NCBI GenBank assembly: GCA_008508345.1
Contig: QNGE01001303.1
Coordinates: 106,940 to 170,939 of the forward strand
DNA: 64,000 nucleotides
From: Paragonimus westermani
Taxonomy: Eukaryota; Platyhelminthes; Trematoda; Plagiorchiida; Troglotrematidae
Reading direction: 5' to 3'
This document shows positions 15,101 to 27,100 of this stretch, one piece after another (within the stretch, counting starts at the first letter, position 1; each line of letters begins with the position of its first letter). The notes below the pieces were generated by a model, which was not told the DNA's origin, did not search any database, and was given only the letters and a program-made list of their open reading frames with translations. Made by a program: the position numbers and the translations under genes.

Positions 15101-18100
15101 ATACTCATAAAAGTGGTGAACCCTTAGCTGCTCGATTGCTTTTTCAGTTTATGTCTTCTGTACGTTTACATTGTTGTAGGAAACTCCTTAATCTGTTATC
15201 CGTAACGGTGTTCAGTAGTCTGCACGTCCTAGGGAGATTTGTCCTTGTAAACCTGTCTGGAGACAAACATGTTTCATTTACGAAGATTTGGGGTAATCAG
15301 TGACGTTTGGATCGGTTAATCCACGGGGCCTCCAGATAGGGCATCTGAGTGATGTTTGCAATAGTGTGTCAAAATTTCGGTCGATTTACTTACAATCTCC
15401 ATTATTATCCGTACAGAGCCCGTCAAGCTGAGCTACCGTTTGGACATTCGATTGCTGAGCTAAAGAACCAACTGGAGGTTAACCGGAATCTTGAAGAGGG
15501 AATTGAAGTTGGTGAAGTTTTAGCAGAGCGGCTGGACAATTTTATCGTGCTTGTCCCTCAGAAATCTTTTGAGAAAGAAGATGGGATGGTGAAAGAAACT
15601 GGACTAGAAACAATGATTGCTGAATTTGCCAGTCGGTGGGGTAAATTAGTCGAATGGGTTAATACACGTTATGCTAAGTTACAAAACGCACTGCTACATT
15701 GGCGTCATTTTGAAGAAGAAGCTGCTGTTCTGTCAGACTGGTTGGCTGAACGGGCCGAAGAAGTTAGCAAGGTTTCACAACGAGCAATTGAAACGGCTGG
15801 TCAAACGAGATTCAATAATACCTCCCAACAAATATCAGGTAATCAGGATTCAACGTCCCCAATTACCCCCGTGGCTAGAACCGGCTCATTAAACCGTAAT
15901 TCTGGAGAATTGGATCGGGCTTCCGTTTCGGGAGATGAGAATGCTGGCTTTCTGAAGATTCAGTCAATACTTGACGTAAACGAAGCGGAAATGGAAGCAA
16001 TCGAAGTAAGTCTAAATACATGATCTGTGTAAAAAAGACATTGAAAAGGTTTCCAATACGTTTTATGATCGAGTTTATGGTAATGGTCCCCTTTTGTGAA
16101 ATCATCCACTAGTAGTTGATGGGGTCTAATATCGTGACGATAGATTAAGGAAGATATATGCAATGGCTCACGAATCAAAAGATCTTCATGCATAGCGTAA
16201 TCACAATGGAGTTTACTCATAGCATGTAGATGATAGTCGATGATTCAACACGTAAAACGGGTTACTAGTTGCCTTCAGAGGCTGTCGATAATCGTGAATA
16301 CTGTATGTTGTGATATGTGCTTCAAACGTCCTGCATCTAACACAGTTTTGCGGCCCGTTAAAGTGGACGCTAGGTAGATTCCGCTGTCTACTGATGCCCA
16401 TCAACCGACTTTTGTTTTGAAGTCCGGTTGAACTTATTCGACGGCGGGCCAGTCAGGGTTGAAGTAGTCAAACAATTAATCTGTTCTAACTTCACTGTAC
16501 TCGTTAGCTTGCATAAAAAACAAGACCAAACTATTCCCGTAGGTTGAGACTCACAAATTTTTTTCTACCCATTAGAATTGCATAAATACGCACGAACCCC
16601 GTTGGGCACAACTTCTGGCGAGTCTGGATCGACGTGCACAAGCGGTCCGTGATGCGTGTGGTGATACAGAAGATGTTAGTCGCCTGGTGGAGGCCACAGT
16701 GGATCAGCTGGTCTCCCAATGGAGTCAGCTGGTTGAGCCGCAGCAATCAGTGGATGATTGGATGGATCATTATTCAAAGGACATGGCTGATGGTCCGAAT
16801 ACAGCAAAGTCAGTGGAGATGGAGAACATTGCCTCAAAGGTATAACAAACAGTCATTCACTCATGTCTACAGTTTAACAATTTAGAAGTGAGGGAATAGA
16901 ACTGTGAGATCGAACGAACAAAGCAGACATTTTTTAGATGTCTCAGACAGTGTGCCAAATAGTGCATACACCATCACCACTATGTATTGTCTGTGATTTT
17001 GCTTATTTATGATAGGATGCTGGTCACTCACCATACTAGGGAGCTAGTTCCCTATGAACAAAAACTTGCATAATCGGTGACATTATCAAGAAGAGAAATT
17101 GAGTTCAATGCTGATTGGCTTTACCAAGATGGAAACTCCAGTCCAATGCTTCTTTTCAAAAGTGGCTGGCTGGTCTCAAATAATGCATTCAAATACGAGT
17201 GATGCTCAGTTTGAAACCAAATTAAATCGTTAAAAATCTCGGGTAAATCTATTTTGCATTTCAGGAAGGTTCTTTGGTCAGACTTGATGACGACCTCTTG
17301 GAACTGCCCGTACAGTCAGTCGAAAAGTCGCAAACGAATCCTACAATACCCACGACTGATGAATCATCTATCAGGTCTGATCAAAAAAGACCAGCAGACG
17401 AGCATCTCGTTGTACCAAGAGCTTCGAAGCAGCCATATCCAGATGGTCCTCCGCCATCACCGACAGGTATGTTTTGGTCCTTTAAAGATCGTGCACATCT
17501 GTGCTACCCAGCCATAAAACAGTATATCTAGATTAACATAAAAATCTGTTACTTCTTCTGCCTGCTTATACAGACTTTAAAATCACAGCATAGGTGCATA
17601 TGTTCAATGTTGTATCAAAGTTTTCTTCAACGTTTGCAACATGGAAGCTCGACAAGTTTTCAGATTGCAGAATTTCTGACGCCAAATTAAAACTACCTTA
17701 TGTTCAACATAGATAATACCACTGTCATTGCCAACAACATTAAGAACAACACAAAAATCAACATCAAATAATCTAGACATCGTCAAATACATTGACTGCC
17801 AACTTACAGTTGGATGTAACGGAGCATGTATGGGGCGCCACTCATCGTTCCGGTTTAATCAACAAGAACATGAAAGCACTTGCACAGTGCGAAATCAAGT
17901 TACCCACTTTTATCTGTAACTTTTTCCGTTTAAGACTAATGCTGATTAACAACGCGGGCCCAGCAAATTTTAAAATGCATATTCTTCACTTCAAACAAAA
18001 AACGAGCCTTCTTCTACACAGACTTTCCGCTTATTTCTCCCTATTCCGGAGGATGTTTTCATGTCCCTTGAAGGTCATTTTGAATAACCTCGTGTTCAGT

Positions 18101-21100
18101 TGAATCTATTTACACATGCCACCCAGAGACCAGTGTTCACTCCACGAAACACGTGAATTTGTTTAACTAGGAGTAAAAACCTATCAGTCAACTGGCTCAG
18201 GGCTGCTTGCGACAATTAGCCAATTCAGTCTTATTGCTGAGTACCCTGAAACCGTCAGTTACAGATCGCCAACCATTGTACTCTGTCACACAACCTGTTT
18301 TCCATTTGCAGGCTATCGTGCTGAGTTTGAGACCAAGGCGGAAGAACTGTTGAACTGGCTAGAAAACAGTGCAGAGATACTGGAACTTATAACCATGGAC
18401 AAGCATCGTGCGTTGGAGGTGGCCGGACAGGCAAGCGCAGTCGGCCGTAAGGTCCCCGCCTCCTCCGGGATTAACACGGATAACCCGGTTGAAGTTATTG
18501 AAGGTATTTCCAAAGAGGTTATCGAATGGCGAGAAACTATGAAACGTGTCTTAACCATGGGAGAACGCTACAGAGAAGAGCTGCTAGAAGGTTAGTGATA
18601 TTCAACATTACTAATGAGTAGTGTGGCAGACTTGCGATTTTCACATGAGACTCAATTCGATCCCCTGAACCATTTGGTGGATTCCATATGACGCAGTAGG
18701 ATGGGTGGGTAACAGAGTCCAAATGTGAAATTCCCGAGCTCCTGGTGTGGCTTCGTTGCTCAGGTGGTAGAGCGCTTGCCACGTTGAGGCATGCTGTGTC
18801 TGTCGCTGGTTCGAATCCAGCCGAAGCCCTGACNGCAAACGTAAAACGTGCCAGTTATATACATCAAATAGTTAACGACAAACAGCGACTAGACCCACAT
18901 ACAAGCACACCACTTATTATGTAATCAGGACCATGGCAACCCGACCGGTTGTTTCAATCACTTCTGTGCACATAACGTCGGTTGGTAAGTTCGAATGACC
19001 ATCGCTTCGCAGAAAGCAAGTAACTTCGGATTCCGGTTGCGCTACAGTATCTTGAATGAGTTTATTGGGTCAACTTGATGACCTGTTGTCATGAGGTGTT
19101 TAGCAATCGATGACGTTGGATTTGGAGTAGTCATTGCACCAATTTGAGGCTGGTGCGTCATCTGATGTTTCAACCACTTCGGGATGTGTTCGGCAACTCG
19201 CTGCGTTAGTTGTCGGTCTGTTCTGCCTATGTAAACGTCACTGCAACTGCAAGTGAACTGGTACACAACATGGGAGACAGAACAGTTTGACAAACTACTT
19301 TTGCGTTTGCTCAGAACTGGTCCACTAGTAGAATAAGCGCAACTGAGCAGCCGCATACGTTCAAACCAGAACAGATTTTAATTTGTGCTTTATGTCGTTG
19401 GCTAGGTGATCACCCTTGAATGACAAGAATAGGCAAACCTACGGGGTAAGAATGTCAGAGATGAATTAAGCCTGGTAGATATGAAAAAAAAGTACCTAGG
19501 ATACGAAAACACAGAAGCACATGCTCACACATATTGATCCAAAGATAGTACAGAACAGGAAGTAGGTTCTCAGCCTCAACCGGTCACTGACTGTCCCAAC
19601 GATAATCACAGCATTCCGACCACGGTTGATCTCAGTCAACAGAAGGGACATGCGTATCCCGTCGAACAGAATCATGAGAAGCTCAGGTACATGAAAACCG
19701 CAACAAACATTGATTTCTGTTGTCAGACTTACCGATGAGGTGGCCTCGTTGTGCTCCGCTTGACGTGAAATTCATCACCGGCTCCCATCACATTTCTCAG
19801 ACCGTACTCTGGAAATCATCTGGGCTCGCCTACATGCACTAAATTGGCAGAAAAAATTGCCCTCTAATGTTAATGCAACGACCGTCCCAGATAAAGTTGA
19901 CGTCAGATATCTAGTCACAAGCTGCTGATCAATCCAAATGGTTCCGTTGTTTGGTCCAAACAGCGACAAATCAACTGGTGTCTAACAGTGTCTTTTTTAC
20001 ACGATGAATTGCTGGTAATTGCCCGCGGTCTTCAAGCAAAATGGTACGGGCAAGGCACTGTTGAACTTGCACTACTCACAAGCTTTTCTGTCTACCTTCT
20101 GATTGGTCGCTCGGTGGTTTACTGATGTCGCTGAGGAAACATACTCGAGCAGTAAGAAGATACGCAAAGCTAACTACGCAGCTATCCAAACTCTGTACCA
20201 CCGGCGAAAGGAGGATGTTGCTTTAGTTCTTCTGGAAACTACGTAACTGCCTACAAGACGAACACCAGTCTTCCGGATGATTCCAACGAGTACTGGTCCG
20301 ACGTATTACTGACCCCCCCTACCCACTGATGAACGACCGTTTTGCACGACCTTGCCTTCGTACTGGTCCTTGGTCGACCCGGTCACTGGAGAAGTTTTTC
20401 CACACCTTGAAAAGCATGGAAAACACTTCTCCAAGTTTAGACAAATTGCTCATGCATTCAAAGCATATGAGAGCTGATGCTTTGTCCGGATATTTCAAAC
20501 CCGCCCTACTAACTGAATATTACCGTCTCCCCACCGCACTTGTTCCGAAAGTGAATAATTCTTCTCACAGTGAATGGAGACCTATGGCCGTATATTCAAC
20601 ACTGGCAGGTTGCTTTCACAAGATACTGGCTGGTCGTTGGAATACACGTTTGCAACTGCCCGCTTCTCAGTTTGGATTCTTACACCGTGGTGGTTGCCTC
20701 TAGGCGACCTCACTACTACATACACTGCTCCGGAACTCATGCAGCCCGTGTTCTAGCCCGCGTGTGGCCTTTGTCGATGTGTCCACAGTGTTCGATTCAC
20801 TCTCACAGGATTCGATTACCAGGTCGGCTTAAACGTTCGGTGCTCCTCCACCTTCAAACACTACATTGCTGACTTTAGTCGTGACGCTTCCGCCACGCTA
20901 GAAGGCTCCATCTTCCGGTCCAACTGTGCTCCTCTTCGTGGTGGCCCACTGTCGTTCTTGCTACACTATGTGGCGCTGGGCGAGGTGTTGATTTCCATCT
21001 CTACCGGAGCTTAGCTGCCAGTTCCACGATACACTGGTCGGTGGTTTCACTTACGTTGACGATCTGATCCTCCTGGCCGTGAATCTCATACGTCTCTCCG

Positions 21101-24100
21101 GGAAGCTTTTAGTCACCACTAGTGCTCTGGAGCTATCCGGATCGAAGATCAGTGAGCGAATAACTAAACTTACGATCATCTAGGGCGATCGTAAGCACAG
21201 CGTAACAGCTATAGATGACGCGTCCATTAATTTTGGCCTAGAAATTGTCCACTTACTAAGCCCGTCTGACACGGCGACCAGTTTTGGTATTCCGTTTACC
21301 TGAAAAGATAAAGCGTTCATTAATCGCCGACAGCAGCTTCGCACGATTCTTGTTAAAACAACCAAAGCGAAGGTAGGGACTGTACAGTTCTCCAGCTTGT
21401 TCGGCAGTGGCTCCGCCCTCCCAAAGGCGCACCAACCAGCTACACCCACACCCCGACTCGGTTAGGCGGTCTGGGGTTTCCGAGTTTGTCCACCATCGTT
21501 CTCATCTCGCACAAATCACGAGTGGAGCGACTGCTCTCCAGTCAATGCTCAGTTCTGAGGAAGGTGCTGAAAAATGACTTATTCGGCCCTATCCTGGGGA
21601 ACGTCAGTGTCCCGGTACGCGTTTATGGTGTGGTAGTGACGAATAAGGTATAGTGCATAACTACCGGAGGCAATTTTCGTGAACGGACAAGGTTGTGAAG
21701 TGCAGGACCGACTCCCATAAGGCCGCCATTCAGTCGGCCCTACACATCACGGACTGTGACGTTGACTCCATTTCTCATTCTCCTGCGATCACCGCTTTTC
21801 GTGTTATCATGTCCCCATCTTCCAATGCGGTTCTTTGACTAAGATTGTCTTCTTATGCAGTCACTGATTTGCGCCTACTGACTGATCTTGGTTCCCTGAA
21901 AACCTGACACATTTATGCGGCGAACATGGCATTGATTGTTGCTACGATCTGACGCCTGCCTCGCTATGAAGCACATTTCCTCGTTCCGATGCGTGGACGT
22001 TGACTGTGATAGCACCCTTATGCCCTAAAGAGCTTTTGATTTTGAGGGACCACGTTTTTTCTAATCCTTCTCTTTGTTACCATATCAAACAAATAATTTC
22101 TAATGGACCACTGACTTATTAACGTTTACTGTCCTCGTCAAACGACTACTTGTCGACTGTTCAGTATTATCAGCCATGCAACACAATACATTTGACAGTT
22201 TGCTTTCAGTTTCTTTTTTCTCATATTTTGTTTACCACATTTTAGTGTGACTGCTTGCCGTTTGTTTGAATAAAGTCGTATAGATTGTTCCTTGAATTAA
22301 ATGATAAATAAGCCCGATAGATATGAGAAAACCGCACATAGTTACGACAGTTCAGAGGTCTGTCACCATTCTGGAATTAGTGGGAGAACAACTGTCTCGA
22401 ACGCTGATTTAACCTTGTTTAACACCTCTGCCGTTATCAAAAGCACTGTGTCTCTGGATAATCTGTCCCTCAACTCTGTTCTTTCGTTTACTTTCGTTAG
22501 TAAGTTTCTGTTTCCTCTAATCTCTGTTGTGTATCCATTTTCAGCTGAAGTGTTCAAGCTCCGATCTGGCTTCATAGTGTAGTTGAACACTTGATTTGGG
22601 TCTCACCAACTAGTATCAATCTTGAAAACATGGCACGCTCACTTTGGTCATTGTCAAACTTATTGTGTTTCTGCATCGTTTGCTTAGACTTATTGTACTA
22701 GCCGCTGGATTCCTACTGGATTGAAAGATATCCGAGTTTCAGCGAAACACACGGTACGTTCCACGACAAGCTGACTTACAGCGCATAGTCAGAATGGACG
22801 TGAAGTGCATCCACTTAGCTCAGACTGGTTGCGTTGTTACGGGTATACACTTGCTGAATGACACTCACTTAACATGCAGTCGTTACGGTCACCTGGGTAA
22901 CTATTATCTATTTACCCTTTGGCAACCAGCTGTTGTTCATTCAGTCAATATTTCTACTTGGTCCACGAATGTAACCCGCTCACTCAACCGGCTTCTAAAG
23001 CATTTGCAATTCCGGGTAAGCATTTAAACTCCAACAGTTGACATTATGCAGAAAAAAGATCAACTCGATTCAGTGAAATGCGAATTCTCCCTTCGCGAGC
23101 AACGCTCACAGAGCCGGATTCCAAGCGAATAGAAACTACCGTTCGTAAGATGAGGGGTTCTGGTTCGATCCTCCGCTCAAGCTGGGGAGTCCAAACGAAA
23201 GTGAAACAGGTCGTAGAGTACCGCTTTCAATGTAGGCATCATATGCGTCAGTCAACCACTTCCGGCCTACAACATAATACCCCAAACAATCACTAAACTA
23301 CGTTCACCTCGGATTATCGGAATGTTCACTTTCTCACCTTTATTCCCTGAAATCGAATCGTCACTCCACAGTCGGCCTCCCACTTATCATACGATTGACA
23401 ACTGTTTCGGTTTTTGTCAGTCAGTATGCTGAATTTGATGGAATTGAATACAGTCGGATAAACTATCGAACAGCAAATGTGTTCAGTGGCTGTGATTAAG
23501 ATGAGTCAGAGCGGTTTCCTGATTGAGGAACGTTCAACCATTCGGAGCTCACACGCAAGCTGTGGCAAACGGAACCGTGGTTGATCGAGGCCAGGCAAAC
23601 AAAACTGGCGATTAGGTGCTACTTCGATCTTGTCTAAGATTGACATTTAAAACTATTTTTAAACGTCTGTTGCGTTTAAACGAAAGGATTGTTTGAGTCA
23701 AGGTCGTTAAAAGCAATACTGGGGAGTCCAATCAGACCACACCATGCTTGTAGCCCAGTAGCAATCGTCCATCTAGCGATGTTCCCCTTTGCAAACGGTA
23801 TTGTCTCTTAATAAATTGGGATTGCTTAGTTCTGCACAAATCCTCTTTGTTCTGAGTTTTTTCCAACTCAGTTACTAAGTGCTTGATTGTGGTGATTAGA
23901 TTACTGTCCCGTCTTCAGCTGAAGTCACGTGAACTACGGTTAACAAGATGCCAGTACTAACAACACAATGTTTTATTTACCCTAAATGAAGATACATTTT
24001 GCCACTCCACATGGCGTAATACTTTAAAAATTCGGAGCGAAGACAGTAAACTTTCTACAACTGTCTGGTTTGTGTAGTGAAAACTACCCCATCCAGTTTA

Positions 24101-27100
24101 ATCCCAATAGCCTCAATATACAGTCCACAATGAAAACTGTTCGGCCAATCAATATTCCACTGGTAATTGTGCTACATTGTTGTTTTGTTCCCCAAATGGA
24201 AGGTGAGCAACCCTCAGGATTTCAAGACAGCAACACATCACAACGAAGATTCCTTGTAAAACCAAGCACTACTCTATTGGTTGCAATGGTCATTAGGTAT
24301 ACAAACCAATTTAATCTGAATCCTGGTTAGATAACGGCAGTAGAGAGACGCATTACGCAACCAGTCGTATATCGGAACGGTAAACACTAAAGACCATTTC
24401 GTGAATGTCAGTAGTTCTGAATGAAGTGACCCATAAACTTCACACCGATAAAATAACGACTTTGATGACTGTGTCAGAAGCGCAGAACGAAGGGCGCACG
24501 GAACACATGGTCAATTTTGGCAGCAGGCATGGACACAACAACCAGGAGCATTACTTAATTTAAGTAAAACTTGCCAGGTTTATAGGAGTATTGACTTCGG
24601 TTGTGGAACTCCTTACAATTAAGTTTTCAAGGGTCCGATTTTTTTGTCTGGCTTCCTGAACGTGGAAATCTACTCGATGCTTTCTTAAACGTATTACTCG
24701 CAAGTAGTGTGTAGGGGGTGACAATTTAGATCAGCCCCAACTGCGAAAGGTTTTTACACTGGCTGCATTCGAACTAATGAAAGAAACAATGTGTACAGAT
24801 CCAACAAGAGTTCTATGAGTCAATCCACTTAGTCACTCTGGGAACTTAGAAACTTCTCATATGGATTGAGTTACCCACCTAACCATCTGTGTCGTACGAA
24901 ATCCATTAGTTGTTCAAGGAGATTGACTACCCTGGAAAGATTTCCCAAGTAGTTCATGTTATAATCCATCATCTCCACCGTAAAAACATGTGCACTGGTT
25001 AACAACTTTATTTTGAAGGCCCCGTGCCACAACCATAGAATAGCGGACAGCTGCGAATCCTATCTAATAGGGTAAGACCGATTTGCGCAGTCCACATTTC
25101 GGCAAAGGAACTTTATCGTCTGAAGATGTTTTCCAATAAGGATTTTCCAGAACAGTCCGTCATCAACAGTTTATATAAAAAACAACAGTTTTGCAACTGT
25201 CATTCAGTAGGGACGGTGTGCGTCAGTTAAGTAAACAGCAACTGCGGTTCATTTTCAAGTCGAACATCACTCATATTTGAGCGCAGCCTTCGCATTCAGA
25301 TAGACTTTCCAGCCAGCCTCTTTCGAAAAGAAGCACTAGACTCGATGTTCGCTCTCGTGAGAGCTTGTCAGAAGTGCATAGCCTTGCCACGGCCGGGATT
25401 TGAACTCCGGCCATGCCAACCATGAGGCAACCATGTTAACCACTGCGCCATTGACCTCATATTAGGCACGACCGAATTATCAAATCTGAACGCTCAACCA
25501 CTCTGGTTTGTGGTTCGCTGTTTTTTGTACCTTCCATGCTGTGGAACCAGTGATTTAGTAAAAATAAAACTACCATCCGGACACCGTCGATCAAGCGAGT
25601 GGTGACATAGTTCTCCAGGTCGAATGTAATTTATGAGTGCAAATGTGAATGCGAACAATCGTATGCTAGAGGAACCAAACGCTCGCTTGGAAATAGAGTG
25701 GCGTAGCACCTATCGAAATAAGACCTTCATGTAACATCCGGCGGCGTGACTATGAACAGCTGAAAAAACTCAAGGTCATACATTGGAAAAGGCATCTGCT
25801 GAAGCGGCATGGGGTTGACGAATCAAATGATTTCTGAATTAGAGCCGATTTCCGAAGCAAGTTTCCGCTGTCCTACGCAAACACGATCGCGATTTGACAC
25901 TACCCATACAAGAACACAAAAGTAATGTCCGTCACATCGACACTGCCGTAGTAGTGGATAAAGTGTATCTTTTGTGTTTTTGTTTTGTTGTGGATTGGAA
26001 TTTTGCCCACTTTAACCGTTCGCATTGGAAACCAGCAAAAACATGAAATCTGTTGAAAAACAAATCGAGTCTTCTTTTGCGAATTCGCACTGGAACTGAT
26101 CTTTTTAAAGTGACCTACGAGTGTAATGACTAATATGTGTTCGGTTTTTAGTTTTGCCCGAATTTACTAAACATATTATTGTAATGAACCACTGGGGGAA
26201 AATATCATAATTCGGTCTTGACGAGTAATGATCCCATGATAAAAACGCAACAGTAACATTTTAATATCAGTTGCCTCGAAATTGTTACAACTAATCAGAC
26301 GAATGTTACTGCAGAGAGCTTTTATCATTGCTTACCCTGATGGCTATCACTCATTTGCCGGACGATCGATAAAACTGTGAAACGTCCAGTGGTTCACTTT
26401 TCAATTTTTATAGCTATTCCGAATAACCAAATGATCAACAGATATGGTTCTCACATATGACTCTGGTTCAATACCTATGACACTCTCGTTATTTTCTTGA
26501 ATTGACAAACAGTTGGAGAAAATATTGAGGAACTGGATCAACTGTTCGACGAGGTCGAGGAACGATGGAGTTATTTGGACTCGTTACTTACCGAAGCAGC
26601 TCGGCAAGTCCGTGTGGCCACAAACAGTCAGCAATTTCATCAAGAGATTGCGAAATTACTCAAACTTTCCAACGACCCGATTGAACAAGAACCGGAGGGC
26701 GAGGTAACTCACTCAATACAAGTCAACCAAGTGTCCAAAGTTCCGCCAGATCAATTGGAACCGTCGGAAAATTGGGCCCAACGTAAGCCTTATTTATTTC
26801 TCCACAGCCTTACACGCCAACATCTTCCCGATGTAGATAATCATATTTCAAATAATTGAAAATCCCCGTAGAAATCATGTCAAACAATTTTGGTTTCAGC
26901 GAACAAAACTGTTTTCGGTAAATTCTCATCTTTGGCTGTTACAGTTATATGTAAAATTAAGCAATAATAACGGAAGTGATTGATAGGAAATGGTACTATG
27001 GTAAGGCGATTGAGTATAACACAAACACGACTTAGTTGTGGTTATGCTCACAAGGTTTTAGGAAGTCAGTGTTAATTGGGGGGAGGCGGGGGGAGACGGG

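Noticed and set aside
18744..18830. Functional tRNA gene
   Set aside because: The B box is good but the acceptor and anticodon arms do not pair convincingly; a SINE head or tRNA pseudogene fits better.
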